Below the pieces are notes generated by a model that searched no databases, was not told the DNA's origin, and saw nothing but the letters and a program-made list of their open reading frames with translations. Position numbers and translations under genes: made by a program. Of a stretch of DNA of 64,000 nt, positions 42,430-54,585 are shown piece after piece; position 1 is the stretch's first letter, and the number at the start of each line of letters is the position of its first letter. This DNA is from Paucimonas lemoignei (GTDB lineage: Bacteria; Pseudomonadota; Gammaproteobacteria; Burkholderiales; Burkholderiaceae_D): assembly GCF_004342585.1 (NCBI RefSeq), contig NZ_SLZQ01000009.1, positions 100,607 through 164,606 on the forward strand. Reading direction: 5' to 3'.

Positions 42430-42440
42430 AACCCGAGGGC
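42411..42440 (+). terminator. Hairpin, plus-strand terminator shape
   Basis: GCCCTCGGG pairs with CCCGAGGGC, then AATTTTTGCTTTT on the plus strand. On the minus strand it follows tyrB but lacks a U tract. Confidence 0.5.
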
Positions 42441-42451
42441 AATTTTTGCTT

Positions 42452-43666
42452 TTACAACACCTTGGCGATGGCGTCGACCACGGCGTCGATGTTGCGCGAA
42501 TTCAGCGCAGCCACGCAGATACGGCCGGTATCCACGGCATAGATTGAGAATTCGTCACGCAGACGGTGGACTTGTTCCTTGGTCAGGCCGGAGTAAGAGA
42601 ACATGCCGCGCTGCTGGATGACGAAGTCGAAATTCTGGCCCGGAGCCTTGGCTTTGAGCTTTTCAACCAGCTCCTTGCGCATTTCCTTGATGCGCACGCG
42701 CATGGCGGCCAGTTCCTCTTCCCACAGCTTGCGCAGTTCGGGAGTCGCCAGCACGGTGGCCACCACCTGGCCGCCATGGGTCGGCGGGTTGGAATAGTTG
42801 GTACGCACCACGCGCTTCAGCTGCGACAGCACGCGGGCGGCTTCTTCGCCGCTGGCAGCGACGATGGACAGGGCGCCGACGCGCTCGCCGTACAGCGAGA
42901 ACGATTTCGAGAAGGAGTTCGACACGAACAGCGGGCCGCCGGCGTCCGCAAAGCGACGCACCACCTTGCCGTCAGCATCGATGCCGTCGCCAAAGCCCTG
43001 GTAAGCCATGTCCAGGAACGGAACCAGGCCACGCTGGGTGATGACTTCAATGACTTGCGTCCACTGGTCTTCCGTCAGGTCGGCGCCGGTCGGGTTGTGG
43101 CAGCAGGCGTGCAGCAGGACGATGGAGCCGGCCGCCATGGTTTTCAAGGCTTCCAGCATGCCGGCGAAGTTCACGCCGCGGGTCGCGGCATCGTAGTACG
43201 GGTAGTTGTTGACCTTGAAACCGGCCGATTCGAACAGGGCGCGGTGGTTTTCCCAGGACGGGTCGCTGATCCAGACTTCCGAATTCGGCGAGAAACGCTT
43301 CAGGAAGTCGGCGCCCAGCTTGAGCGCGCCGGTGCCGCCGATTGCCTGGGCGGTAACCGCGCGTTTTTCGGCGATGACGGCGCTGTCGGCGCCAAACACC
43401 AGTTCCTGCACTGCCTTGTCGTACGCTGCCAGGCCTTCGATCGGCAGGTAAGTGCGCGGCGCCAGTTTTTCCATCAGCTGCGCTTCAGCTTTTTTCACGC
43501 ATTCCAGCAGGGGCACCTTGCCGTTGTCGTCGTAATAGACGCCGACGCCGAGGTTGGTTTTGTTGGGGTTCTTGTCGGCGTTGTAGGCTTCGGTGATACC
43601 GAGGATGGGGTCGCGCGGGGCCATTTCGATGGCGCCGAACAGGGAGGCGGAAGCAGGTGCGTTCAT
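42452..43666 (-). CDS. tyrB: Aromatic/aspartate aminotransferase
   Basis: 404 residues from ATG 43666 (MNAPASASLFGAIEM). PLP-dependent class I aminotransferase: AIGGTGALKLGADFL, HACCHNPTGADLTEDQW, and the PLP lysine in NSFSKSFSLYGERVG. It transfers amino groups between aspartate or aromatic amino acids and 2-oxoglutarate. The N-terminal PRDPILGITEAYNAD is the TyrB/AspC family start; aspartate versus aromatic preference cannot be told here. Divergent from uvrB. Confidence 0.9.
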   Translation of the reverse strand: MNAPASASLFGAIEMAPRDPILGITEAYNADKNPNKTNLGVGVYYDDNGKVPLLECVKKAEAQLMEKLAPRTYLPIEGLAAYDKAVQELVFGADSAVIAEKRAVTAQAIGGTGALKLGADFLKRFSPNSEVWISDPSWENHRALFESAGFKVNNYPYYDAATRGVNFAGMLEALKTMAAGSIVLLHACCHNPTGADLTEDQWTQVIEVITQRGLVPFLDMAYQGFGDGIDADGKVVRRFADAGGPLFVSNSFSKSFSLYGERVGALSIVAASGEEAARVLSQLKRVVRTNYSNPPTHGGQVVATVLATPELRKLWEEELAAMRVRIKEMRKELVEKLKAKAPGQNFDFVIQQRGMFSYSGLTKEQVHRLRDEFSIYAVDTGRICVAALNSRNIDAVVDAIAKVL

Positions 43667-43764
43667 CGTGATAACATGAAAAGTTGGCTGCGTTGGTGGT
43701 GGCGCAGCAGGGTTGTCCAATTCGCAAAACCATTTTTGCGTGGTTTCGCGCGGAAATTGCAACC

Positions 43765-43770
43765 TATTAT
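43765..43770 (+). promoter_or_regulatory. Possible -10 of uvrB
   Basis: TATTAT 22 bases before the uvrB ATG, with no clear -35. No LexA-like CTGT-N8-ACAG was found here. Confidence 0.3.
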
Positions 43771-43791
43771 TCTACCAAAGGTCTTACATAC

Positions 43792-45881
<2,090 letters not shown>

Positions 45882-45885
<4 letters not shown>

Positions 45886-46763
45886 CCATGACTGCGCATG
45901 CATCAGCCGCTTCGGCATCAGCCAGGAAAACTGCCCAATCGATAAAGAAAGGGACGGCGTCGCATGCTGCCGTTCCGGATGCGATTCTCGCCATGCTGGA
46001 CCTGGCTGACGCAACATGGCGGACCGCCTTGCGCGCCGGCCTGGAAGCGCTGGCCGAAGTCAATCCGGATTACCTGCCGGCGCTGGTTGAAGACCAGTAT
46101 CTGCCTACTGAAGGACGTTTGTTTGCCGCCTTTGCGCAACCCCTGCCGGCGGTGCGTTACATCCTGGTGGGCGAGGGGCCTTATCCGCGTCCGGAAAGCG
46201 CCACGGGCTTTTGTTTCATGGATGGCGCGGTGCAGTCGCTGTGGTCGGAAAGCGGCTTGTCCAAGCCGGTCAATCGCGCCACTTCGCTGCGCAATTTCAT
46301 GAAGCTCTTGCTGGTGGCGGATGGCCGGCTGGAACCGGACAATACTTCGGGCGCCGCAATGGCGCATATCGCGCAGGAAGCCAATGCGGCGGACTCCGAT
46401 TTCATCCAGACGCGCGCCGAACTGCAGCAAAATCTCACGGATCGTGGTTTTCTCTTGCTGAATGCAGCGCTGGTATTTCGCCCGCATGTGCCGCCGCTCA
46501 AGGAAGCCAAGGCGTGGCAACCGTTTCTCGAATGCGTGCTGGAAGCGCTGGAACGCCATGCCGGCGAATCCGGGAAGCCGCTGCCGACGCTTGTCCTGTG
46601 GGGGAAAATCGCCGAGCAGCTCAAGTCGGTCCCGGCGCTGCCAGATTTTCCGCAAGCGGTTTCCGAGCATCCGTATAACCTGAGCTTCATTCTCAATCCC
46701 ACCATGCAAGCCTTGTTCGGGCCCATGCACCTGCTTCAGAAATCCTCCGACAAGCGCGTCTGA
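45882..46763 (+). CDS. Uracil-DNA-glycosylase-like protein with altered active site
   Basis: 293 residues. [16 protein letters not shown] (about 92-107) aligns with the UDG motif GQDPYH...GLCF but lacks the catalytic Asp (GEG for GQD). [12 protein letters not shown] and [13 protein letters not shown] stand where the other UDG strands and the leucine loop lie. The start overlaps uvrB (ATGA), suggesting a repair role, perhaps DNA binding rather than standard uracil removal. ATG 45882 or 45888. Confidence 0.7.
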
Positions 46764-47086
46764 TCAGACTCAAGCCCGGACAGACCTTTGTGAGCCCTCA
46801 AAGGATCGCTGCGCTGTCCGGTAACTAGCCAGCCCATCTTCGTCTCTAAGCCTTGAAGGGAAAGTTGTGGGCTTGTAAAGATTGCCATTTCTGTAAAGCT
46901 TGCATAACAGACTTGCGCCTCTTGACCATTCAAAATGGCAGGGAGCAGGGTGTTTTAATCACCCGCTTATGGCGCTTCTCCTTGCTGGCTGCGCTGTCCG
47001 GCATCTTTGGCAAGTGTCCTGATTTTCCTGGTACGGCGTTTGCGTATGCACTGCTGGGACACCTGGTTGAATTGGGGGATGTGAAG
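46764..47086. other. Intergenic region before the outer-membrane protein gene
   Basis: 323 bases. The downstream gene's frame is open through part of it but has no signal of coding. An inverted repeat GGGTG-TTTTAAT-CACCC at 46948-46964 could be an operator. GGGGGA before ATG 47087 is the ribosome site. Confidence 0.4.
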
Positions 47087-48022
47087 ATGAATGCGATGCG
47101 ATTGGCGATTCTGTCATGTGGATGCGCATGTGCCTGGATGATGCAGCCGGCACAGGCTGATTCCTATGACGAAAACGGGCGCAGCCTGGCAGACGAGCCC
47201 GTGTCGAGCGCGCTCGCGGAAAAGTCAATCGATGCTGATATGCTCGCCGCGGTGCCGTCGCATTTGGCTAGCCATGAACCGGCGGTTTCTCCGACTGGCA
47301 CGCGTGTCCAGTTCGATTCCGGCACGATTGAGAACGTGCATCGCATCGTGGGCTTCTGGCCGAGCGTGCACTGGCTCAATTCCCGCAATCGCGGCTCCAG
47401 CATGGCGGCGTTGGGTTATACCTGGCGCAACCTGAGACTGGAAGGCGCGCTGTTCAAGGAGCGCGACAGCGACCAGTCCCGCAATAGCAATACCGAACTG
47501 CTGCGCATGGATGCCGCCAAGCGCCGGCTCGCCTATAAATTCGGGCCGAACTGGGCGTTTCAACTGAGTCGCGGCTATTTGAATACACCCGACCAATTCC
47601 GCCAGGATCAGAAGAGCCGCCGCCGCACCGCATCGCTGACTTATCGCAATGAATTTGCAGGTAATCCCTGGCACTCAACGCTCGCCTACGCCAGGGGAAA
47701 AGGATCATCCGGAACGGATAGCACGACCTACTTGCTGGATACTGCCATGCAGCTCGGCCTTCAGCACACGGTGTTCGGCCGTATCGAGCGGGGTGGCCAT
47801 GACGAATTGTTCCTTGACGAGGAAGGTCCGCGCAACCGGGTCTACAACGTCAACAAGATGAGCGTCGGCTACCTGTATGAAGTGAAAACGGAAGGTCCGG
47901 CCAGGCTGGGCGTCGGCGGGGTGGTAAGCCGGCGCGATATGCCGAATGAACTCCTGTCCTACTATGGTGACAAAACCACTTCCTATACGGTTTTTTTTCG
48001 CCTGCAGATGAAGTTCAATTAG
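47087..48022 (+). CDS. Outer-membrane protein, probably linked to copper handling
   Basis: 311 residues with a signal peptide (MNAMRLAILSCGCACAWMM, cleavage after QAQA-like QPAQA). The C-terminal part consists of alternating strands ending in TVFFRLQMKFN, a terminal aromatic strand like outer-membrane barrels. Parts such as NWAFQLSRGYLNTPDQFRQD resemble an outer-membrane family often found with metal efflux and copper-binding genes (from memory). The copper-binding gene follows 72 bases later. Confidence 0.6.
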   Translation: MNAMRLAILSCGCACAWMMQPAQADSYDENGRSLADEPVSSALAEKSIDADMLAAVPSHLASHEPAVSPTGTRVQFDSGTIENVHRIVGFWPSVHWLNSRNRGSSMAALGYTWRNLRLEGALFKERDSDQSRNSNTELLRMDAAKRRLAYKFGPNWAFQLSRGYLNTPDQFRQDQKSRRRTASLTYRNEFAGNPWHSTLAYARGKGSSGTDSTTYLLDTAMQLGLQHTVFGRIERGGHDELFLDEEGPRNRVYNVNKMSVGYLYEVKTEGPARLGVGGVVSRRDMPNELLSYYGDKTTSYTVFFRLQMKFN

Positions 48023-48094
48023 GGCGAGCCGGCGCTTAGCCCAGGGTCGGAGATCTTCATCAAGCACGGCGTAGCCAGCCTGGAGGGCAGAAAG

Positions 48095-48451
48095 ATGCAT
48101 CATCCGGTCAGTGCGGAAATGAAGAAATGCATCGAGGCATGCCAGAAGTGTCATAACACCTGTCTGCAGCTGTCGATGAGCCATAGCCAGGAAAGCGGAG
48201 GCCCTCATCTGGAACCGGGTCACTTTCGTCTCATGACCGATTGCGCGGCAATCTGCCAGTTTGCCGCCGACTTCATGCTGCGTGGTTCTCCCTTTATGGA
48301 CCAGACTTGCCAGTTATGCGCTGCAATTTGCGATTTGTGCGCGCAAGCCTGCGAACAGGCAGGCGGCATGGCGGATACGGCGCAGGCATGCAGGCGATGC
48401 GCAGAGAGTTGTCGCCATGTAATTGAATCGATGGTGGTCAAGCTTGGCTAA
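48095..48451 (+). CDS. Four-helix-bundle copper-binding protein (Csp/DUF326)
   Basis: 118 residues with many Cys on helix faces (CIEACQKCHNTC, CAAICQFA, CQLCAAICDLCAQACEQ, CRRCAESCRHVIE). This is the Csp copper-storage pattern; such proteins bind Cu(I) ions inside the bundle. No signal peptide, so it is cytosolic (Csp3-like). Confidence 0.88.
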   Translation: MHHPVSAEMKKCIEACQKCHNTCLQLSMSHSQESGGPHLEPGHFRLMTDCAAICQFAADFMLRGSPFMDQTCQLCAAICDLCAQACEQAGGMADTAQACRRCAESCRHVIESMVVKLG

Positions 48452-48656
48452 TGAAGTCTTTATGCTTTGAAAGCAATCTTTCTGCTTAGAAGGCAATAAG
48501 TCTATTTCTCTATACTTCATCGATTCCTATCCCGCGCCTTGCTGCTCCTGTCGTGCACGCTAGCAGCCGCGTAATTCGCGATCCTGGCTCCATGCTTCGG
48601 GGATTGCACCTTCATTATTTCCCCGTTACTCCTTAACTTTCCCTTGCCAGACATTC

Positions 48657-48685
48657 CTGACGGTTTTAGTCGACTTTGATATAAT
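48657..48685 (+). promoter_or_regulatory. iscR promoter
   Basis: CTGACG at 48657 and TATAAT at 48680 separated by 17 bases, a good sigma-70 pair about 100 bases before iscR. Confidence 0.75.
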
Positions 48686-48708
48686 AGCCGAACAAAACAC
48701 TCAACTAA
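48684..48708 (+). promoter_or_regulatory. IscR binding site (type 1)
   Basis: The 25 bases begin ATAGCCGAACAAAACACTC and end CAACTAA; they fit the [2Fe-2S]-IscR consensus at most positions and overlap the -10/start point. This implies autorepression when iron-sulfur supply is sufficient. Confidence 0.65.
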
Positions 48709-48786
48709 TCGGGATATTAACTGCTCAAAAGCAATAAAATTCCGAGATTGCATAGAAATAATGTTCGTATTTGAGGTACACGACAG

Positions 48787-49260
48787 ATGAGATTGACGAC
48801 CAAAGGCCGTTTTGCCGTCACCGCGATGATCGACCTGGCCATGCGCCAGGAGAACGGTCCGGTGACGCTTGCTGCCATCAGCCGTCGCCAGGAGATTTCC
48901 CTTTCCTACCTGGAGCAACTGTTTGGCAAGCTGCGCCGGCATGAAATCGTGGAGTCGGTGCGCGGTCCGGGAGGCGGCTATAATCTCGCCCGGCGCCCCG
49001 AGGATGTGACGGTGGCCGACATCATCATCGCCGTCGACGAGCCGCTGGACGCCACGCAGTGCGGCGGCAAGGGCAATTGTCACGGCGCGGACCAGGAGAG
49101 CGGCACGCAATGCATGACGCATGACCTGTGGTCGACCTTGAATGCCAAGATGGTCGAATACCTCGATTCGGTTTCCCTGAAAGATTTGGTGGATCAGCAA
49201 AAACAGAAAGCTGAGCAACAGCACGTGGTTTCCGTCGTGCGTCCCCATGTTGTGGTTTGA
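48787..49260 (+). CDS. iscR: Iron-sulfur cluster regulator IscR
   Basis: 157 residues, Rrf2 family. Winged HTH (MRLTTKGRFAVTAMIDLAMR, ISLSYLEQLFGKLR, GPGGGYNLAR). Cluster ligands are Cys92 and Cys98 as in E. coli, but the third is Cys109 instead of 104 because of five extra residues (HGADQESGTQ). It represses the isc operon when holding a [2Fe-2S] cluster. First gene of the operon. Confidence 0.95.
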   Translation: MRLTTKGRFAVTAMIDLAMRQENGPVTLAAISRRQEISLSYLEQLFGKLRRHEIVESVRGPGGGYNLARRPEDVTVADIIIAVDEPLDATQCGGKGNCHGADQESGTQCMTHDLWSTLNAKMVEYLDSVSLKDLVDQQKQKAEQQHVVSVVRPHVVV

Positions 49261-49275
49261 TTGGAGTAAGAATAA

Positions 49276-50529
49276 ATGAACGCCCCTCTGGAAAAAAGCC
49301 TGCTGGATACCATCAAGGCGCCGCATTTTCCGATTTATATGGATTACTCGGCGACGACGCCGATCGACCCGCGCGTGGCCGACAAGATGATCCCCTACCT
49401 GCGCGAGCAGTTCGGCAACCCCGCTTCGCGCAGCCACATGTATGGCTGGACTGCCGAGAAGGCCGTGGAAGAAGCGCGCGAGCAGGTCGCCAAACTGGTG
49501 AATGCCGATCCGCGCGAAATCATCTGGACTTCGGGCGCGACCGAATCCAACAACCTCGCCATCAAGGGCGCGGCGCACTTCTATAAAACCAAGGGCAAGC
49601 ACATCATCACGGTCAAGACCGAGCACAAGGCTGTGCTGGATACCGTGCGCGAACTGGAACGCGAAGGTTTCGAAGCCACTTACCTGCAGCCGCAGGACAA
49701 TGGCCTGATCACTATCCAGCAGCTGGAAGAGGCGATTCGCCCGGACACCATCCTGGTGTCGGTCATGCTGGTGAATAATGAGATTGGCGTGATCCAGCCC
49801 ATCGATGAAATCGGCGAGCTATGCCGTAGCAAGGGCATCATTTTCCATAGCGATGCCGCGCAAGCAACCGGCAAGGTCAAGATCGACCTCGAAAAGACCA
49901 AGGTTGACCTGATGTCTTTCTCGGCGCACAAGACTTACGGCCCGAAGGGTATCGGTGCGCTCTACGTGCGCCGCAAGCCGCGCGTGCGCATCGAAGCGCA
50001 GATGCATGGTGGCGGCCATGAGCGCGGCCTGCGCTCGGGCACCCTGGCGACGCACCAGATCGTCGGCATGGGCGAAGCCTTCCGCATCGCCCGCGAAGAG
50101 ATGGATAGCGAACTGGCCCGCATCCGCGCATTGCGCGACCGCCTGGCCAAGGGCTTGATGGAAATCGAAGAGGTGTACATCAACGGCGACATGGATCACC
50201 GCGTGCCGCACAACCTCAACGTCAGCTTCAACTATGTCGAAGGCGAGTCGCTGATCATGGCGATCAAGGATATCGCCGTGTCGTCCGGCTCGGCTTGTAC
50301 GTCGGCCAGCCTGGAGCCGTCCTACGTGTTGCGCGCACTAGGCCGCAGCGATGAACTGGCGCACAGCTCGATCCGTTTCACCATCGGCCGCTTCACCACC
50401 GAGGAAGACGTCGATTTCACGGTCAAGCTGCTGAAGGAAAAGGTCGGCAAGCTGCGTGATCTCTCGCCGCTGTGGGACATGCACAAGGAAGGGATCGATA
50501 TCAATTCGATCCAGTGGGCAGCACACTGA
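49276..50529 (+). CDS. iscS: Cysteine desulfurase IscS
   Basis: 417 residues, about 13 longer at the N-terminus than E. coli IscS. PLP lysine Lys219 in [10 protein letters not shown] and the sulfur-carrying Cys341 in [16 protein letters not shown]. It takes sulfur from cysteine and delivers it to IscU. 15 bases after iscR. Confidence 0.97.
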   Translation: MNAPLEKSLLDTIKAPHFPIYMDYSATTPIDPRVADKMIPYLREQFGNPASRSHMYGWTAEKAVEEAREQVAKLVNADPREIIWTSGATESNNLAIKGAAHFYKTKGKHIITVKTEHKAVLDTVRELEREGFEATYLQPQDNGLITIQQLEEAIRPDTILVSVMLVNNEIGVIQPIDEIGELCRSKGIIFHSDAAQATGKVKIDLEKTKVDLMSFSAHKTYGPKGIGALYVRRKPRVRIEAQMHGGGHERGLRSGTLATHQIVGMGEAFRIAREEMDSELARIRALRDRLAKGLMEIEEVYINGDMDHRVPHNLNVSFNYVEGESLIMAIKDIAVSSGSACTSASLEPSYVLRALGRSDELAHSSIRFTIGRFTTEEDVDFTVKLLKEKVGKLRDLSPLWDMHKEGIDINSIQWAAH

Positions 50530-50586
50530 CAGGAGGCCGCAATTTTTCGGCCCCCTGCAAAAACCAAGATTAGAAGGAGCATCAAA

Positions 50587-50985
50587 ATGGCATATTCGGA
50601 CAAGGTCCTCGACCACTATGAAAACCCCCGCAACGTCGGCGCTTTTGAAAAAGGCGATGACTCGGTCGGCACCGGCATGGTCGGCGCCCCGGCTTGCGGC
50701 GACGTGATGAAACTGCAGATCAAGGTCGGCGAAGATGGCGTGATCCAGGATGCGAAATTCAAGACCTATGGCTGCGGCTCGGCGATCGCCTCGTCGTCGC
50801 TGGTGACCGAATGGGTCAAGGGCAAGACACTGGACGAAGCACTGTCGATCAAGAATACCCAGATCGCCGAAGAGCTGGCGCTGCCGCCGGTAAAGATCCA
50901 CTGCTCGATTTTGGCGGAAGACGCCATCAAGGCGGCGGTGCAGGATTACCAGGCCAAGCATGGTGCGTCCAAGGAAGTAGCGTAA
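50587..50985 (+). CDS. iscU: Iron-sulfur scaffold IscU
   Basis: 132 residues. The three cluster-assembly cysteines fall at 37, 63 and 106, exactly as in E. coli, and LPPVKIHCS contains the HscA-binding LPPVK. Receives sulfur from IscS. Confidence 0.98.
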   Translation: MAYSDKVLDHYENPRNVGAFEKGDDSVGTGMVGAPACGDVMKLQIKVGEDGVIQDAKFKTYGCGSAIASSSLVTEWVKGKTLDEALSIKNTQIAEELALPPVKIHCSILAEDAIKAAVQDYQAKHGASKEVA

Positions 50986-51070
50986 GTAAGGATGTGGCGC
51001 AGGTAATTGACGTAATACAGGCGCAAAGTAAGGTGCGTCCCTCACGAGGGGATAGCTTGAGGAAAGCAAG

Positions 51071-51394
51071 ATGGCAATCACATTGACGGAAAAAGCAGCG
51101 AAACATATTTCTCGTTATATTGAGCGGCGCGGCAAAGGCATCGGCCTGCGCTTCGGCGTGCGCACCACCGGTTGCTCCGGCCTGGCGTACAAGCTGGAAT
51201 ACGTGGATGAGAGCGCGGCCGAAGATGAGGTGTTTGAATCGCACGGCATCAAGGTGTTTGTTGATCCGAAGAGCTTGCCGTACATTGATGGCACCGAGCT
51301 GGACTTTGCGCGCGAAGGCTTGAACGAAGGTTTCAAGTTCCGCAATCCCAACGTCAAGGACGAGTGCGGCTGCGGCGAAAGCTTCCGAATCTGA
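51071..51394 (+). CDS. iscA: Iron-sulfur carrier IscA
   Basis: 107 residues, A-type carrier. Conserved cysteines at 35, 99 and 101 (TTGCSGLAY and DECGCGESF) as in E. coli. Passes clusters to apoproteins. Confidence 0.97.
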   Translation: MAITLTEKAAKHISRYIERRGKGIGLRFGVRTTGCSGLAYKLEYVDESAAEDEVFESHGIKVFVDPKSLPYIDGTELDFAREGLNEGFKFRNPNVKDECGCGESFRI

Positions 51395-51399
51395 CATCG

Positions 51400-51417
51400 T
51401 GGCGCCGCGAGGCGCCA
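51400..51417 (+). other. Hairpin after iscA
   Basis: TGGCGCC-GCGA-GGCGCCA just after the iscA stop; probably an mRNA 3'-end stabiliser. Confidence 0.5.
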
Positions 51418-51438
51418 TCGCCGCCCGAGCGATTGCCG

Positions 51439-51470
51439 AAGCCTGTTGGTCTGCTGACAGGCTTTTGTTT
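51439..51470 (+). terminator. Terminator or attenuator between iscA and hscB
   Basis: AAGCCTGT pairs with ACAGGCTT, followed by TTGTTTT. It lies inside the operon, 10 bases before the hscB start, so it would reduce hscBA-fdx expression relative to iscRSUA. Confidence 0.65.
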
Positions 51471-51479
51471 TAAGAGATC

Positions 51480-51995
51480 ATGCAAAACCACTTCGAGCTT
51501 TTTCATCTGCCGCAGCGCTTCGAGATCGATACCGAAGCCTTGGATCGCGCCTATCACGAAGTGCAGAACCAGGCGCATCCCGATCGCTTTGCCAGTGCCA
51601 GCGGCGCCGAAAAACGCGTAGCCATGCAGTGGGCGACACGCGCCAACGAAGCCTACAAAACCCTGAAGAATCCGCTGGCGCGGGCGAAATACCTGTGCGA
51701 ACTGAATGGCGTGGATTTGCAGGTGGAATCCAACACGGCCATGCCGCCGGCATTCCTGATGCAGCAGATGGAGTGGCGTGAAAAGCTCGAAGATGCCCAT
51801 GCCGGTAAAGACATCGGCGAACTGGAAAATCTCGAGGGCGAACTGCGCGCCGCGCGCAAGAGCGAGCTTGCCTCGCTTGCCGCGACCTTGAATGCAGGCG
51901 ACTACCAGGCTGCCGCGCAGGGTGTGCGGCGCATGATGTTCATTGAAAAATTCGAAGAAGAAGTGGCCAGGGTGTTCGACCTGGTCAGCGAGTAG
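51480..51995 (+). CDS. hscB: Co-chaperone HscB
   Basis: 171 residues. J domain with the HPD triad (NQAHPDRFA, about 30-40), then a C-terminal helical domain that binds IscU. It stimulates the HscA ATPase. Confidence 0.95.
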   Translation: MQNHFELFHLPQRFEIDTEALDRAYHEVQNQAHPDRFASASGAEKRVAMQWATRANEAYKTLKNPLARAKYLCELNGVDLQVESNTAMPPAFLMQQMEWREKLEDAHAGKDIGELENLEGELRAARKSELASLAATLNAGDYQAAAQGVRRMMFIEKFEEEVARVFDLVSE

Positions 51996-52019
51996 GAATA
52001 CTGAAGGAATACTGATTTT

Positions 52020-53885
52020 ATGGCGCTTCTGCAAATTTCCGAACCGGGCATGTCCACCGCGCCACACCAGCATCGGCTGGCGGTGGGGATCGACCTGGGC
52101 ACGACCAATTCGCTGGTGGCGACCGTGCGCAGCAGCATCCCGGAAGTGCTGACCGATGATGAGGGCAGGGCGCTGCTGCCGTCCGTGGTGCGCTACCTGC
52201 CGAATGGTCATGCGAACATCGGTTACAAGGCGCAGGCCGCGCAGGTGGCCGATCCCAAGAATACGGTCGTCTCGGTCAAGCGCTTCATGGGGCGCGGCCT
52301 GAAGGATATCGCTTACGCGGAAAACCAGCCGTACGATTTTCTCGACACGCCGGGCATGGTCCAGTTGAAGACCGTGGCGGGCGTGAAAAGCCCGGTGGAA
52401 GTGTCGGCGGAAATTCTGGCGACATTGCGCCAGCGCGCGGAAGACGTGCTGGGCGATGAACTGGTTGGCGCAGTGATTACCGTGCCGGCCTATTTCGACG
52501 ACGCCCAGCGGCAGGCTACCAAGGATGCCGCCAAGCTGGCTGGCCTGAATGTGTTGCGCCTGCTGAATGAACCGACCGCAGCAGCGATTGCCTACGGTCT
52601 CGACCACAATTCGCAAGGCATCTATGCCGTGTATGACCTCGGCGGCGGCACTTTCGATATCTCGATTTTGAAACTCACCAAGGGCGTGTTCGAGGTGTTG
52701 GCTACCGGCGGCGATTCTGCCCTGGGTGGCGACGATTTCGACCACCGCATCCTGTGCTGGATTATCGAGCAAGCCAAGCTGGCGCCGCTGTCGGACCAGG
52801 ACACGCGCCTGCTGATGGTCAAGGCCCGCGAAGCCAAGGAACTGTTGTCCACCAAGGCGGAAACCCAGATCGATGCGGTTCTCAATAGCGGCGAGGAAGT
52901 GCACCTGACGCTCTCGACCGACATCTTCTATGCCATCACCGAGCATCTGGTCAAGAAGACCCTGCAGCCATGCAAGAAAGCCTTGCGTGACTCGGGTTTG
53001 ACCGATGACGATATCGATGGCGTGGTGCTGGTGGGCGGCGCCACGCGCATGCCGCATATCCGCAAGGCGGTCGGCGAGTTTTTCAAGACCACGCCGCTGG
53101 CCAATATCGACCCCGACAAGGTGGTGGCGCTGGGCGCTGCGATCCAGGCGAATCTTTTGGCCGGTAACCGTGCGCCGGGCGACGACTGGCTGCTGCTGGA
53201 CGTGATTCCGCTGTCGCTGGGTATTGAGACCATGGGCGGGCTGGTGGAAAAAGTCATTCCGCGTAATTCCACGATTCCCTGCGCTCGCGCGCAGGAATTC
53301 ACCACCTTCAAGGATGGCCAGACTGCGATGGCAATCCATGTGGTGCAGGGCGAGCGCGAGCTGGTATCGGATTGCCGCTCGCTGGCGAAGTTCGAGTTGC
53401 ATGGCATTCCGCCGATGGCAGCCGGCGCCGCGCGCATCCGTGTCACCTATCAGGTCGATGCCGATGGACTGCTGTCGGTGTCGGCGCGGGAATTGCGCTC
53501 GGGTGTCGAATCCTCGATCACCGTGAAGCCGTCTTATGGCCTGTCCGACGACGAGATTGCGCAGATGCTGCAGGATTCCTTCAAGTCGGCGGAAAGCGAC
53601 ATGCAGGCACGTGCCTTGCGCGAGGAACAGGTGGAAGCCGACCGTCTGGTGCTGGCCACCGAATCGGCGCTGACTGCTGACGGCAACCTGCTGTCCGACG
53701 AAGAACGCGCTGCCATCGATGGCTTGCTTGCGAACCTTCGTCAGGTAGCGCAGGGTTCGGACCATAACGCCATCAAGGCGGCAATCCATGACCTTGCCGC
53801 AGGGACCGAGGAATTCGCCGCGCGGAGAATGGATCGCAGCGTGCGCGCCGCGCTGTCGGGCAAGAAGCTTGACGAGATCGCCTGA
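52020..53885 (+). CDS. hscA: Hsp70-type chaperone HscA
   Basis: 621 residues, full length. [12 protein letters not shown] phosphate loop, [25 protein letters not shown], and a substrate-binding domain. It uses ATP to release clusters from IscU. Confidence 0.97.
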   Translation: MALLQISEPGMSTAPHQHRLAVGIDLGTTNSLVATVRSSIPEVLTDDEGRALLPSVVRYLPNGHANIGYKAQAAQVADPKNTVVSVKRFMGRGLKDIAYAENQPYDFLDTPGMVQLKTVAGVKSPVEVSAEILATLRQRAEDVLGDELVGAVITVPAYFDDAQRQATKDAAKLAGLNVLRLLNEPTAAAIAYGLDHNSQGIYAVYDLGGGTFDISILKLTKGVFEVLATGGDSALGGDDFDHRILCWIIEQAKLAPLSDQDTRLLMVKAREAKELLSTKAETQIDAVLNSGEEVHLTLSTDIFYAITEHLVKKTLQPCKKALRDSGLTDDDIDGVVLVGGATRMPHIRKAVGEFFKTTPLANIDPDKVVALGAAIQANLLAGNRAPGDDWLLLDVIPLSLGIETMGGLVEKVIPRNSTIPCARAQEFTTFKDGQTAMAIHVVQGERELVSDCRSLAKFELHGIPPMAAGAARIRVTYQVDADGLLSVSARELRSGVESSITVKPSYGLSDDEIAQMLQDSFKSAESDMQARALREEQVEADRLVLATESALTADGNLLSDEERAAIDGLLANLRQVAQGSDHNAIKAAIHDLAAGTEEFAARRMDRSVRAALSGKKLDEIA

Positions 53886-53927
53886 ACAAACGGCTGACTC
53901 CATATAACTAAATTAACCGAGGTAATT

Positions 53928-54266
53928 GTGCCCCAGATTGTTGTTCTTCCCCATGCCACTCTTTGCCCTGAGGGCACCGTCATCGAAGCGGAAAAGGGTA
54001 AGAGCGTGTGCGATGTCCTGCTCGAAAATGATATCGAGATCGAACATGCCTGTGAAAAATCCTGCGCCTGCACGACTTGTCACGTCGTCGTGCGCGAAGG
54101 TTTTGATTCGCTGAACGAGCCCGAGGAAAAAGAAGAAGATTTGCTCGACATGGCCTGGGGCCTGGAAGCGACCTCGCGCCTGTCTTGCCAGGCGGTCGTG
54201 GGCGACGAGGATCTGGTGGTCGAGATTCCCAAGTACACCATCAATCACGCCCGGGAAAATCACTAA
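53928..54266 (+). CDS. fdx: Isc-type [2Fe-2S] ferredoxin
   Basis: 112 residues from GTG 53928 with AGGTAATT upstream. Cluster ligands Cys42, 48, 51 and 87 as in E. coli Fdx, plus an extra Cys46. It supplies electrons for cluster assembly. Confidence 0.97.
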   Translation: MPQIVVLPHATLCPEGTVIEAEKGKSVCDVLLENDIEIEHACEKSCACTTCHVVVREGFDSLNEPEEKEEDLLDMAWGLEATSRLSCQAVVGDEDLVVEIPKYTINHARENH

Positions 54267-54322
54267 ACGCTATCCTGCCTGTGCCCGCATAAGACAGCAT
54301 AGGCAACCCAAGGAGGAAAACC

Positions 54323-54517
54323 ATGAAATGGACCGATACCATTCAGATTGCGGAAGAACTGTACGACAAGTATCCCGACATCGATCCGCTGACGGTCAGA
54401 TTCACCGACCTGCATAAGTGGGTATGTAGTCTGGAAGGGTTCGATGACGAACCGAACCGCTCCAATGAAAAAATCCTCGAAGGCATCCAGATGGCCTGGA
54501 TCGAGGAAGCAAAATAA
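54323..54517 (+). CDS. iscX: IscX (YfhJ)
   Basis: 64 residues: [41 protein letters not shown] small acidic adaptor that binds IscS and tunes iron delivery. AAGGAGG upstream. Last gene of the operon. Confidence 0.96.
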   Translation: MKWTDTIQIAEELYDKYPDIDPLTVRFTDLHKWVCSLEGFDDEPNRSNEKILEGIQMAWIEEAK

Positions 54518-54541
54518 GCAGCGCGGTTTGCTGCATTCTTG

Positions 54542-54585
54542 AATTGGGTGGAGGCGATTCATATCACTCCGCCCAATTGCTTTTT
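54542..54585 (+). terminator. isc operon terminator
   Basis: AATTGGGTGGAG pairs with CTCCGCCCAATT (one G-U), then GCTTTTT. It reaches the stop codon of the convergent gene. Confidence 0.8.

Larger units (their letters stand above)
48452..48786 (+). promoter_or_regulatory. iscR control region
   Basis: 335 bases with no gene. It contains the promoter at 48657-48685 and the IscR box at 48684-48708. The upstream part shows nothing else identifiable. Confidence 0.6.

Noticed and set aside
43667..43791. LexA box sought before uvrB
   Set aside because: No CTGT-N8-ACAG sequence present in the gap.
51354..53903. 849-codon minus-strand frame opposite hscB-hscA
   Set aside because: Antisense shadow spanning two conserved genes.
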